A stretch of 64,000 bases of DNA from Isoperla grammatica (lineage: Eukaryota; Arthropoda; Insecta; Plecoptera; Perlodidae), in the NCBI GenBank assembly GCA_945910005.1, contig OX246745.1:42784933-42848932 (forward strand), read 5' to 3'. Each line of letters opens with the position of its first letter. The stretch's first letter is position 1. The notes below the pieces were generated by a model. The model was given only the letters and a program-made list of their open reading frames with translations. It did no database searches and was not told where the DNA came from. Made by a program: the position numbers and the translations under genes. Positions 11,681 to 23,472 of this stretch are shown piece by piece.

Positions 11681-14600
11681 CTGCTCTGCTCTTCAGGCCA
11701 CGCGGTCTAATGCCGCGTTATAGAAAGCCTGTAGTGGTCTCTGCTCTTCAGGCCACGTGGTCTTATGCCGCGTTGTAGAAAGCTTGTAGTGGTCTCTGCT
11801 CTTCAGGCCACGCGGTCTAATGCCGCGTTGTAGAAAGCCTGTACTGGTCTCTGCTCTACAGGCCACGCGGTCTGATGCTGCGTTGTAGAAAGCCTGTAGT
11901 GATCTCTGCTCTGCTCTTCAGGCCACGCGGTCTAATGCCGCGTTGTAGAAAGCCTGTAGTGGTCTCTGCTCTTCAGGCCACGCGGTCTAATGCCGCGATA
12001 TAGAAAGCCTGTAGTGGTCTTTGCTCTGCTCTTCAGGCCACGCGGTCTAATGCCGCGTTGTAGAAAGCCTGTAATGGTCTCTGCTCTGCTCTTCAGGCCA
12101 CGCGGTCTAATGCCGAGTTGTAGAAAGCCTGTAGTGGTCTCTGCTCTGCTCTTCAGGCCACGCGGTCTAATGTTGCGTTGTAGAAAGCCTGTACTGGTCT
12201 CTGCTCTACAGGCCACGCGGTCTAATGCCGCGTTGTAGAAAGCCTGTAGTGGTCTCTGCTCTGCTCTTCAGACCACGCGGTCTAATGCCGCGTTGTAGAA
12301 AGCCTGTAGTGGTCTCTGCCATTCAGGCCACGCGGTCTAATGCCGCGTTGTAGAAAGCCTGTACTGGTCTCTGCTCTTCAAGCCACGCGGTCTAATGCCG
12401 CGTTGTAGAAAGCCTGTAGTGGTCTCTGCTCTTCAAGCCACGCGGTCTAATGCCGCGTTGTAGAAAGCCTGTAGTGGTCTCTGCTCTGCTCTTCAGGCCA
12501 CGCGGTCTTATGCCGCGTTGTAGAAAGCCTGTAGTGGTCTCTGCTCTGCTCTTCAGGCCACGCGGTCTTATGCCGCGTTGTAGAAAGCCTGTAGTGGTCT
12601 CTGCTCTTCAGGCCACGTGATCTTATGCCGCGTTGTAGAAAGCCTGTAGTGGTCTCTGCTCTTCAGGCCACGTGATCTTATGCCGCGTTGTAGAAAGCCT
12701 GTAGTGGTCTCTGCTCTGCTCTTCAGGCCACGCGGTCTTATGCCGCGTTGTAGAAAGCCTGTAGTGGTCTCTGCTCTTCAGGCCACGTGATCTTATGCCG
12801 CGTTGTAGAAAGCCTGTAGTGGTCTCTGCTCTTCAGGCCACGCGGTCTAGTGCCGCGTTGTAGTGGTCTCTGCTCTTCAGTCCACGCGGTCTTATGCCGC
12901 GTTGTAGAAAGCCTGTAGTGGTCTCTGCTCTGCTCTTCAGGCCACGCGGTCTAATGCCTTGTTGTAGAAAGCCTGTAATGGTCTCTGCTCTGCTCTTCAG
13001 GCCACGCGGTCTAATGCCTTGTTGTAGAAAGCCTGTAATGGTCTCTGCTCTGCTCTTCAGGCCACGCGGTCTAATGCCTTGTTGTAGAAAGCCTGTAATG
13101 GTCTCTGCTCTGCTCTTCAGGCCAGGCGGTCTAGTGCCGCGTTGTAAAAAGCCTGTAGTGGTCTCTGCTCTTCAGGCCACGCGGTCTAATGCCTTGTTGT
13201 AGAAAGCCTGTAATGGTCTCTGCTCTGCTCTTCAGGCCAGGCGGTCTAGTGCCGCGTTGTAAAAAGCCTGTACTGGTCTCTGCTCTTCAGGCCACGCGGA
13301 ATAATGCCGCGTTGTAGAAAGCCTGTACTGGTCTCTGCTCTGCTCTTCAGGCCACGCGGTCTAATGCCGCGTTGTAGAAAGCCTGTACTGGTCTCTGCTC
13401 TTCAGGCCACGCGGTCTGATACCGCGTTGTAGAAAGCCTGTAGTGGTCTCTGCTCTGCTCTTCAGGCCACGCGGTCTAATGCCTTGTTGTAGAAAGCCTG
13501 TAATGGTCTCTGCTCTGCTCTTCAGGCCAGGCGGTCTAGTGCCGCGTTGTAAAAAGCCTGTACTGGTCTCTGCTCTTCAGGCCACGCGGTCTAGTGCCGC
13601 GTTATAGAAAGCCTGTAGTGGTCTCTGCTCTTCAGGCCACGCGGTCTTATGCCGCGTTGTAAAAAGCCTGTACTGGTCTCTGCTCTTCAGGCCACGCGGA
13701 ATAATGCCGCGTTGTAGAAAGCCTGTACTGGTCTCTGCTCTTCAGGCCACGCGGTCTAATACCGCGTTGTAGAAAGCCTGTAGTGGTCTCTGCTCTTCAG
13801 GCCACGCGGTCTGATACCGCGTTGTAGAAAGCCTGTACTGGTCTCTGCTCTTCAGGCCACGCGGTCTAATGCCGCGTTGTAGAAAGCCTGTAGTGGTCTC
13901 TGCTCTTCAGGCCACGCGGTCTTGTGCCGCGTTGTAGAAAGCCTGTAGTGGTCTCTGCTCTTCAGGCCACGCGGTCTAATACCGCGTTGTAGAAAGCTAG
14001 AAAGCCTGAAGTGGTCTCTGCTCTTCAGGCCACGAGGTCTAATGCCGCGTTGTAGAAAGCTAGAAAGCCTGTAGTGGTCTCTGCTCTTCAGGCCACGCGG
14101 TCTAATACCGCGTTGTAGAAAGCTAGAAAGCCTGTAGTGGTCTCTGCTCTTCAGGCCACGCGGTCTAATGCCGCGTTGTAGAAAGCTAAGCAGCCTGTAG
14201 TGGTCTCTGCTCTTCAGGCCACGCGGTCTAATGCTGCGTTGTAGAAAGCTAGAAAGCCTGTAGTGGTCTCTGCTCTTTAGGCCACGCGGTCTAATGCCGC
14301 GTTGTAGAAAGCTAGAAAGCCTGTAGTGGTCTCTGCTCTTCAGGCCACGAGATCTAATGCCGCGTTGTAGAAAGCCTGTAGTAGTCTCTGCTTTGCTTTT
14401 CTGGCCACGCGGTCTAATGCCGCGTTGTAGAAAGCCTGTAGTGGTCTCTGCTCTTCAGGCTACGTGGTCTAATGCCGCGTTGTAGAAAGCTAGAAAGCCT
14501 GTAGTGGTCATGCTCTTCAGGCCACGCGGTCTTATACCGCGTTGTAGAAAGCTAGAAAGCCTGTAGTGGTCTCTGTTCTTCAGGCCACGCGGTCTTATAC

Positions 14601-17600
14601 CGCGTTGTAGAAAGCTAGAAAGCCTGACGTGGTCTCTGCTCTTCAGGCCACGCGGTCTAATGCCGCGTTGTAGAAAGCCTGTAGTAGTCTCTGCTCTTCA
14701 GGCCACGCGGTCTTATACCGCGTTGTAGAAAGCTAGAAAGCCTGTAGTGGTCTCTGTTCTTCAGGCCACGCGGTCTAATACCGCGTTGTAGAAAGCTAGA
14801 AAGCCTGTCGTGTACTCTGTTCTTCAGGCCACGCGGTCTAATACCGCGTTGTAGAAAGCTAGAAAGCCAGTAGTGGTCTCTGCTTTTCAGGCCACGCGGT
14901 CTTATGCCGCGTTGTAGAAAGCTAGTAAGCCTGTATGGTCTCTGCTCTTCAGGCCACGCGGACTAATACCGCGTTGTAGAAAGCTAGAAAGCCTGTAGTG
15001 GTCTCTGCTCTTCAGGCCACGCGGTCTAATGCCGCGTTGTAGAAAGCTAGAAAGCCTGTAGTGGTCTCTGCTCTTCAGGCCACGCGGTCTAATACCGCGT
15101 TGTAGAAAGCTAGAAAGCCAGTAGTGGTCTCTGTTCTTCAGGCCTCGCGGTCTAACACCGCGTTGTAGAAAGCTAGAAAGCCTGTATGGTCTCTGCTCTT
15201 CAGGCCACGCGGTCTAATGCCGCGTTGTAGAAAGCTAGAAAGCCTGTAGTGGTCTCTGCTCTTCAGGCCACGCGGTCTCATACCGCGTTGTAGAAAGCTA
15301 GAAAGCCTGTAGTGGTCTCTGCTCTTCAGGCCACGCGGTCTAATACCGCGTTGTAGAAAGCTAGAAAGCCTGTAGTGGTCTCTGTTCTTCAGGCCACGCG
15401 GTCTAATACCGCGTTGTTGAAAGCTAGAAAGCCTTTAGTGGTCTCTGCTCTTCAGGCCACGCGGTCTAATGCCGCGTTGTAGAAAGCTAGAAAGCCTGTA
15501 GTGGTCGCTGCTCTTCAGGCCACGCGGTCTTATGCCGCGTTGTATGAAGCCTGTAGTGGTCTCTGCTCTTCAGGCCACGCGGTCTAATGCCGCGTTGTAG
15601 AAAGCCTGTAGTGGTCTCTGTTCTTCAGGCCACGCGGTCTAATACCGCGTGTAGAAAGCTAGAAAGCCTGTAGTGGTCTCTGCTCTTAAGACCACGCGGT
15701 CTAATACCGCGTTGTAGAAAGCTAGAAAGCCTGTAGTGGTCTCTGCTCTTCAGGCCACGCGGTCTTATGCCGCGTTGTAGAAAGCTAGAAAGCCTGTAGT
15801 GGTCTCTGCTCTTCAGGCCACGCGGGTTAATGCCGCGTTGTAGAAAGCTAGAAAGCCTGTAGTGGTCTCTGCTCTTCAGGCCACGCGGTCTAATACCGCG
15901 TTGTAGAAAGCTAGAAAGCCTGTAGTGGTCTCTGCTCTTCAGGCCACGCGGTCTTATGCCGCGTTGTAGAAAGCCTGTAGTGGTCTCTGCTCTTCAGGCC
16001 ACGCGGTCTTATGCCGCGTTGTAGAAAGCGTGTAGTGGTCTCTGCTTTTCAGGCCACGCGGTCTAATGCCGCGTTGTAGAAAGCTTGAAAGCCTGTAGTG
16101 GTCTCTGCTCTTACGGCCACGCGGTCTAATGACGCGTTGTAGAAAGCTAGAAAGCCTGTTGTGGTCTCTGCTCTTCAGGCCACGCGGTCTAATGCCGCGT
16201 TGTAGAAAGCTAGAAAGCCTGTAGTGGTCTCTGCTCTTCAGGCCACGCGGTCTAATACCGCGTTGTAGAAAGCTAGAAAGCCTGTAGTGGTCTCTGCTCT
16301 TCAGGCCAAACGGTCTAATACCGCGTTGTAGAAAGCTAGAAAGCCTGTAGTGGTCTCTGCTCTTCAGGCCACGCGGTCTAATGCCGCGTTGTAGAAAGCT
16401 AGAAAGCCTGTAGTGGTCTCTGCTCTTCAGGCCACGCGGTCTTATGCCGCGTTGTAGAAAGCTAGAAAGCCTGTAGTGGTCTCTGCTCTTCAGGCCACGC
16501 GGTCTTATGCCGCGTTGTAGAAAGCTAGAAAGCCTGTAGTGGTCTCTGCTCTTCAGGCCACGCGGTCTTATGCCGCGTTGTAGAAAGCTAGAAAGCCAGT
16601 AGTGGTCTCTGCTCTTCAGGCCACGCGGTCTAATGCCGCGTTGTAGAAAGCTAGAAAGCCTGTAGTGGTCTCTGCTCTTCAGGCCACGCGGTCTTATGCC
16701 GCGTTGTAGCTAGAAAGCCTGTAGTGGTCTCTGCTCTTCAGGCCACGCGGTCTAATGCCGCGTTGTAGAAAGCTAGAAAGCCTGTAGTGGTCTCTGCTCT
16801 TCAGGCCACGCGGTCTAATGCCGCGTTGCGTTGTAGAAAGCTAGAAAGCCTGTAGTGGTCTCTGCTCTTCAGGCCACGCGGTCTAATGCCGCGTTGTAGA
16901 AAGCCTGTAGTAGTCTCTGCTTTGCTCTTCAGGCCACGCGGTCTAATGCCGCGTTGTAGAAAGGTTGTAGTGGTCTCTGTTCTTCAGGCCACGCGGTCTT
17001 ATACCGCGTTGTAGAAAGCTAGAAAGCCTGTAGTGGTCTCTGCTCTTCAGGCCACGCGGTCTTATGCCGCGTTGTAGAAAGCTAGAAAGCCTGTAGTGGT
17101 CTCTGCTCTTCAGGCCACGCGGTCTAATGCCGCGTTGTAGAAAGCTAGAAAGCCTGTATTGGTCTCTGCTCTTCAGGCCACGCGATCTAATGCCGCGTTG
17201 TAGAAAGCCTGTAGTAGTCTCTGCTTTGCTCTTCAGGCCACGCGGTCTAATGCCGCGTTGTAGAAAGCCTGTAGTGGTCTCTGCTCTTCAGGCTACGCGG
17301 TCTAATGCCGCGTTGTAGAAAGCTAGAAAGCCTGTAGTGGTCTCTTCTCTTCAGGCCACGCGGTCTTATGCCGCGTTGTAGAAAGCTAGAAAGCCTGTAG
17401 TGGTCTCTGCTCTTCAAGTCACGCGGTCTAATGCCGCGTTGTAGAAAGCTAGAAAGCCTGTAGTGGTCTCTGCTCTTCAGGCCACGCGGTCTAATGCCGC
17501 GTTGTAGAAAGCTAGAAAGCCTGTAGTGGTCTCTGCTCTTCAGGCCACGCGGTCTTATGCCGCGTTGTAGCTAGAAAGCCTGTAGTGGTCTCTTCTCTTC

Positions 17601-18607
17601 AGGCCACGCGGTCTTATGCCGCGTTGTAGAAAGCTAGAAAGCCTGTAGTGGTCTCTGCTCTTCAAGTCACGCGGTCTAATGCCGCGTTGTAGAAAGCTAG
17701 AAAGCCTGTAGTGGTCTCTGCTCTTCAGGCCACGCGGTCTAATGCCGCGTTGTAGAAAGCTAGAAAGCCTGTTGTGGTCTCTGCTCTTCAGGCCACGCGG
17801 TCTAATGCCGCGTTGCGTTGTAGAAAGCTAGAAAGCCTGTAGTGGTCTCTGCTCTTCAGGCCACGCGGTCTAATGCCGCGTTGTAGAAAGCCTGTAGTAG
17901 TCTCTGCTTTGCTCTTCAGGCCACGCGGTCTAATGCCGCGTTGTAGAAAGGTTGTAGTGGTCTCTGTTCTTCAGGCCACGCGGTCTTATACCGCGTTGTA
18001 GAAAGCTAGAAAGCCTGTAGTGGTCTCTGCTCTTCAGGCCACGCGGTCTTATGCCGCGTTGTAGAAAGCTAGAAAGCCTGTAGTGGTCTCTGCTCTTCAG
18101 GCCACGCGGTCTAATGCCGCGTTGTAGAAAGCTAGAAAGCCTGTAGTGGTCTCTGCTCTTCAGGCCACGCGGTCCAATGCCGCGTTGTAGAAAGCTAGAA
18201 AGCCTGTATTGGTCTCTGCTCTTCAGGCCACGCGATCTAATGCCGCGTTGTAGAAAGCCTGTAGTAGTCTCTGCTTTGCTCTTCAGGCCACGCGGTCTAA
18301 TGCCGCGTTGTAGAAAGCCTGTAGTGGTCTCTGCTCTTCAGGCTACGCGGTCTAATGCCGCGTTGTAGAAAGCTAGAAAGCCTGTAGTGGTCTCTTCTCT
18401 TCAGGCCACGCGGTCTTATGCCGCGTTGTAGAAAGCTAGAAAGCCTGTAGTGGTCTCTGCTCTTCAAGTCACGCGGTCTAATGCCGCGTTGTAGAAAGCT
18501 AGAAAGCCTGTAGTGGTCTCTGCTCTTCAGGCCACGCGGTCTAATGCCGCGTTGTAGAAAGCTAGAAAGCCTGTAGTGGTCTCTGCTTTTCATGCCACGC
18601 GGTCTTA
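11681..18607. repeat. 55/60/63-bp satellite array (~115 units)
   Basis: The basic 55-bp unit is GGTCTCTGCTCTTCAGGCCA, then CGCGGTCTAATGCCGCGTTG, then TAGAAAGCCTGTAGT. Two length variants exist. An extra CTGCT gives 60-bp units, common at 11.7-13.5 kb. An extra GCTAGAAA gives 63-bp units, dominating from about 13.98 kb onward. Each unit contains a short hairpin, ACGCGGT-CTAAT-ACCGCGT in the best copies. A higher-order duplication repeats the block around 16.8-17.55 kb at 17.8-18.59 kb. The offset is 987 bp at the GTTGCGTTG variant and 1050 bp further on, because one 63-bp unit was added. Stop-free frames of 60-100 aa here come from the 60- and 63-bp units and are not genes. Confidence 0.95.
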
Positions 18608-19224
18608 TCGAGGATTGTTGTCGAGGAGGGGAAACTGTAACCGCAGTTCTGTCGGTATCGGTGTATGCTAATTGAGCGCACTACTTACATTGTGTGCATG
18701 TTGTCCTGAGAACGAACACATGTAGCGTGAGACTGCCCCACCACCTCGTTAGACCTCACGAGGTACCTCTACGTCAAAACTCGTAGACAAGTTTCTTTTT
18801 TTCATTATATCTCAAGATTGCAACACAAAATCGGAAACCTTACAACAGCGCACTGTGTTTTGGTAAGCCCTACAGACTGAATGAAATATTATAACCATTA
18901 GCGTAGTTAATTTGATTTTTTATTAGATAATTAGTAATACAATTAATAAGATATAAAAACCATACTGATTATAATGTAAGACACAACTTAGAGCATTCAG
19001 TAGGTAGGGCTTACCAAACCACAGTGCACTGTTGACTGTTGATTCAGATTTTCGATCACGAAGCCTATTCTTGAGATATAAATTAAAAATGAAAATGTTG
19101 TGTGGTCTTTGATGTAGCGATATCCTTAGCTCCGTCAAAACTTGAAAACTGCTACTGTTGAAACAGCATAAAACAACAAGAATTGTTTATTTTTTAAATT
19201 CTATCTCTACAATGGTCGATGAAG
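18608..19224. other. Single-copy spacer with an inverted repeat
   Basis: No gene recognised. Arms at about 18770-18885 and 19000-19118 are imperfect reverse complements. They share TATATCTCAAGA, the CACTGTG region and GGTAAGCCCTAC, and enclose ~115 AT-rich bases. This suggests a degraded terminal-inverted-repeat element. The right flank leads into the 35-bp array. Confidence 0.5.
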
Positions 19225-20318
19225 ATGGCTCAGTGCGCAGCACACGAGGCTCCAAGGAGATGGCTCAGTGCGCAGCACACGAGGCTCCAAGGAGATGGCT
19301 CAGTGCGCAGCACACGAGGCTCCAAGGAGATGGCTCAGAGCGCAGCACACGAGGCTCCAAGGAGATGGCTCAGAGCGCAGCACACGAGGCTCCAAGGAGA
19401 TGGCTCAGAGCGCAGCACACGAGGCTCCAAGGAGATGGCTCAGAGCGCAGCACACGAGGCTCCAAGGAGATGGCTCAGAGCGCAGCACACGAGGCTCCAA
19501 GGAGATGGCTCAGAGCGCAGCACACGAGGCTCCAAGGAGATGGCTCAGAGCGCAGCACACGAGGCTCCAAGGAGATGGCTCAGTGCGCAGCACACGAGGC
19601 TCCAAGGAGATGGCTCAGAGCGCAGCACACGAGGCTCCAAGGAGATGGCTCAGTGCGCAGCACACGAGGCTCCAAGGAGATGGCTCAGTGCGCAGCACAC
19701 GAGGCTCCAAGGAGATGGCTCAGTGCGCAGCACACGAGGCTCCAAGAAGATGGCTCAGTGCGCAGCACACGAGGCTCCAAGGAGATGGCTCAGAGCGCAG
19801 CACACGAGGCTCCAAGGAGATGGCTCAGAGCGCAGCACACGAGGCTCCAAGGAGATGGCTCAGTGCGCAGCACACGAGGCTCCAAGGAGATGGCTCAGAG
19901 CGCAGCACACGAGGCTCCAAGGAGATGGCTCAGTGCGCAGCACACGAGGCTCCAAGGAGATGGCTCAGTGCGCAGCACACGAGGCTCCAAGGAGATGGCT
20001 CAGAGCGCAGCACACGAGGCTCCAAGGAGATGGCTCAGTGCGCAGCACACGAGGCTCCAAGGAGATGGCTCAGAGCGCAGCACACGAGGCTCCAAGGAGA
20101 TGGCTCAGTGCGCAGCACACGAGGCTCCAAGGAGATGGCTCAGAGCGCAGCACACGAGGCTCCAAGGAGATGGCTCAGAGCGCAGCACACGAGGCTCCAA
20201 GGAGATGGCTCAGTGCGCAGCACACGAGGCTCCAAGGAGATGGCTCAGAGCGCAGCACACGAGGCTCCAAGGAGATGGCTCAGTGCGCAGCACACAAGGC
20301 TCCAAGGAGATGGCTCAG
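19225..20318. repeat. 35-bp tandem array (~31 copies) resembling a tRNA-SINE A-box head
   Basis: The unit is ATGGCTCAGTGCGCAGCACA then CGAGGCTCCAAGGAG. The main variation is CAGTGCGC versus CAGAGCGC, interleaved along the array. The unit matches the head of the SINE at 53966 (GCTCAGTGCGTAGCACACG) with very few differences. It contains TGGCTCAGTGCG, close to the pol III A-box consensus TRGYNNANNNGG-type core. Because 35 is not divisible by 3 and the unit lacks stops, all three forward frames stay open. This gives overlapping frames of 393, 397 and 569 codons that cycle through the same 35-residue pattern. I regard these as non-coding. Confidence 0.9.
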
Positions 20319-20890
20319 CTGCTCCAACAAGCCACGTGATAAGCGGCCTTGTGTCTCGTGGCTTATCAGCTGCTCCAACAAGCCACGTGATAAGCAGCCT
20401 TGTATCACGTAGCTTATTAGCTGCTCCAACAAGCCACGTGATAAGCAGCCTTGTATCACGTAGCTTATCAGCTGCTCCAACAAGCCACGTGATAAGCAGC
20501 CTTGTGTCTCGTGGCTTATCAGCTGCTCCAACAAGCCACGTGATAAGCAGCCTTGTATCACGTGGCTTATCAGCTGCTCGAACAAGCCACGTGATAAGCG
20601 GCCTTGTGTCACGTGGCTTATCAGCTGCTCGAACAAGCCACGTGATAAGCGGCCTTGTGTCACGTAGCTTATCAGCTGCTCGAACAAGCCACGTGATAAG
20701 CAGCCTTGTATCACGTGGCTTATCAACTGCTCCAACAAGCCACGTGATAAGCAGCCTTGTATCACGTGGCTTATCAGCTGCTCCAACAAGCCACGTGATA
20801 AGCGGCTTTGTGTCTCGTGGCTTATCAGCTGCTCCAACAAGCCACGTGATAAGCGGCTTTGTGTCTCGTGGCTTATCAGCTGCTCCAACA
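20319..20890. repeat. 51-bp hairpin minisatellite with CACGTG E-boxes (~11 copies)
   Basis: The unit begins CTGCTCCAACAAGCCACGTG and ends TATCACGTGGCTTATCAG. AAGCCACGTGATA and TATCACGTGGCTT form a perfect 13-bp stem around a ~10-base loop in many units. Others carry TGTCTCGTGG in the second arm. Most units carry two palindromic CACGTG sites. The period is 17 codons, so frames are open on both strands (for example SHVISSLVSRG repeats on plus and WLVGAADKPRDT on minus). The plus frame runs on from the 35-bp array to 20977, then stops. Confidence 0.9.
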
Positions 20891-21260
20891 AAGCGGTCTT
20901 TACTTAACAGTTCCACCCTTCACAGTATGAACTACAAAAAACAAGTTCTACTGCAATCTTTACAAGGCAATAATTAATCCTAGCCTACAAAGAGTGGAAA
21001 AACAATTAAAATACCAGATGCTTGAACGAGCTTAATTAGGCCTAACGTAACCGCGCCATATATACGGAGTGAAGTGAAGCAAATTGTTCTCTCCATACAC
21101 GGGGGAAATGTTTAACTACGTGATGTAGAGTAGAGACGATGTGTAAGACTATATTTGTGCGCCCGAGCCGCTAAACCTTAGCGAACTGTAGACGCTGATA
21201 CGGTGGATTGAACATTAGGGGTTGTGTGGGTAGGGTTAGTAGGGGCAGTAATTAGTAACT
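20891..21260. other. Single-copy spacer
   Basis: No coding, RNA or element signal recognised. One TAGGCCTA octamer lies at 21037. Confidence 0.4.
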
Positions 21261-21435
21261 AGTAAGTCTGTACTACTCCAAGTCGTACTTATACGTAGAT
21301 TAGTAAGTCTGTACTACTCCAAGTAGTACTAATACGTCGATTAGTAAGTCTATACTACTCCAAGTAGTACTAATACGTCGATTAGTAAGTCTATACTACT
21401 CCAAGTAGTACTAATACGTCGATTAGTAAGTCTAT
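21261..21435. repeat. 41-bp tandem repeat (~4.2 copies)
   Basis: The unit is AGTAAGTCTATACTACTCCA then AGTAGTACTAATACGTCGATT. It abuts the 77/81-bp array directly. Confidence 0.9.
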
Positions 21436-22440
21436 CCCGTGCCAGGCAGGCAGGCAGGCACAGAGAGCGAGCCTTTATGCCTCTCACCTGCCCAACACTA
21501 GGCCGTGGGTTCGAGTCCCGTGCCAGGCAGGCAGGCAGGCACAGAGAGCGAGCCTTTATGCCTCTCACCTGCCCAACACTAGGCCGTGGGTTCGAGTCCC
21601 GTGCCAGGCAGGCAGGCACAGAGAGCGAGCCTTTATGCCTCTCATCTGCCCAACACTAGGCCGTGGGTTCGAGTCCCGTGCCAGGCAGGCAGGCACAGAG
21701 AGCGAGCCTATATGCCTCTCACCTGCCCAACACTAGGCCGTGGGTTCGAGTCCCGTGCCAGGCAGGCAGGCAGGCACAGAGAGCGAGCCTATATGCCTCT
21801 CACCTGCCCAACACTAGGCCGTGGGTTCGAGTCCCGTGCCAGGCAGGCAGGCACAGAGAGCGAGCCTATATGCCTCTCACCTGCCCAACACTAGGCCGTG
21901 GGTTCGAGTCCCGTGCCAGGCAGGCAGGCACAGAGAGCGAGCCTATATGCCTCTCACCTGCCCAACACTAGGCCGTGGGTTCGAGTCCCGTGCCAGGCAG
22001 GCAGGCAGGCACAGAGAGCGAGCCTTTATGCCTCTCACCTGCCCAACACTAGGCCGTGGGTTCGAGTCCCGTGCCAGGCAGGCAGGCAGGCACAGAGAGC
22101 GAGCCTTTATGCCTCTCACCTGCCCAACACTAGGCCGTGGGTTCGAGTCCCGTGCCAGGCAGGCAGGCAGGCACAGAGAGCGAGCCTATATGCCTCTCAC
22201 CTGCCCAACACTAGGCCGTGGGTTCGAGTCCCGTGCCAGGCAGGCAGGCACAGAGAGCGAGCCTATATGCCTCTCACCTGCCCAACACTAGGCCGTGGGT
22301 TCGAGTCCCGTGCCAGGCAGGCAGGCAGGCACAGAGAGCGAGCCTTTATGCCTCTCACCTGCCCAACACTAGGCCGTGGGTTCGAGTCCCGTGCCAGGCA
22401 GGCAGGCAGACACAGAGAGCGAGCCTTTATGCCTCTCACC
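21436..22440. repeat. 77/81-bp tandem array with a pol III B-box-like core (~12 copies)
   Basis: Each unit holds CCCGTGCCAGGCAGGCAGGC (two to four GGCA steps set the 77/81-bp length), then CACAGAGAGCGAGCC, TTTATG or TATATG, CCTCTCACCTGCCCAACACT, and AGGCCGTGGGTTCGAGTCCC. GGTTCGAGTCCC fits the tRNA B-box consensus GWTCRANNC exactly. With the preceding GGCCGTGG it looks like the T-arm of a tRNA or SINE head. Frames open through the array (102-206 codons) are repeat artefacts. Confidence 0.9.
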
Positions 22441-23331
22441 CTCATTACCTCAAGCCTATACAGCGACAGCGCGGTTGAGTGCATCGTTGAGCAGCAATTA
22501 CACAAAATGTTAATCTAGTGAGCATTTCCTCTGGAAGCTAATGAATCTGTCAGTTCAAGCACCCCTGGGCCTACGAGCCACTACCTCTAACGCTAATTTT
22601 ATCTTCTCTAATTAAAGCTCGTTTTCCTTCATTAAAGTAAGCAATAACTGGCCATACTGGCCATACAACGTAAGAGAAATGTCGTGTAACTTGAACCAGT
22701 GGCGGCTGGTTGGGGGGGGGGGGGAGGGGGGAACTGCAGTGCTGCAGCACAAAGTTGCACATATGTATATGTATTATAAAACAGCAGTTTCTTAATAAAC
22801 TGACTAATAATTGCTCAGTTTTTAACTGTTCTTACCCATACAAAATGCGGTTTTATGCATTAATAACACACGCAGGAGAAATGCAAGGTAACTACGTATT
22901 ATTTATGATACTAAAATAAGGATATTACAATTAATCTACTGCGTTTCTTATTTAGTTATTATGTTATGCCTAATGATATGATAATAACAGTGCGAGATGT
23001 GAGATCCATGAAGCGTAATTAGTTAACATTCAGAATGCAATTAAAACCATCAAGGTTTTGCAATTACTAAAGTTCACATGGAAAAACAAAAATGACTGTG
23101 CGGTGTGTGCAACATTAAGACGAGTGCAAGAATGGCGCACATGCCCGCTTTTGCTATCACATACTTATCAGGGGGGGCTGGCCCATCGGGAAATCGAGAG
23201 TTTCCCGGAGGGGCGCAATAATGTTGGACCCCCGCCTGATGTGCTGGTTTGATGTGACGAGCCGAATTTCATTCACATCTAACACATTTCATTCTTCATT
23301 GAAATAAATAATATTATTATTTTCGTGTTGG
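22441..23331. other. Intergenic DNA with G tract and solitary hAT-like termini
   Basis: No gene recognised. CAGTGGCGGCTGG at 22697 followed by a G12 tract, and CAGGGGGGGCTGGCCC at 23169, both look like single hAT-type 5' ends. No matching 3' end or target duplication was found. Around 23180, CGGGAAA and TTTCCCG form a short hairpin. Confidence 0.35.
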
Positions 23332-23472
23332 TTGTCTGCATGGGCTGACGCCAGCACCGTGACACGCAAAGCTTATGGTTGTCTGCATGGGCTGACGCCA
23401 GCACCGTGACACGCAAAGCTTATGGTTGTCTGCATGGGCTGACGCCAGCACCGTGACACGCAAAGCTTATGG
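23332..23472. repeat. 47-bp tandem repeat, 3 identical copies
   Basis: The unit begins TTGTCTGCATGGGCTGACGC and ends CGCAAAGCTTATGG. The three copies look identical, which implies recent duplication. Confidence 0.95.

Noticed and set aside
11681..18607. CRISPR-like direct repeats
   Set aside because: Units are contiguous with no unique spacers, and the context is eukaryotic.
22697..23240. hAT element between CAGTGGCGGCTGG and the CAGGGGGGGCTGG region
   Set aside because: Both are 5'-type ends in the same orientation and no 8-bp duplication or right end was found, so only solitary termini are noted.
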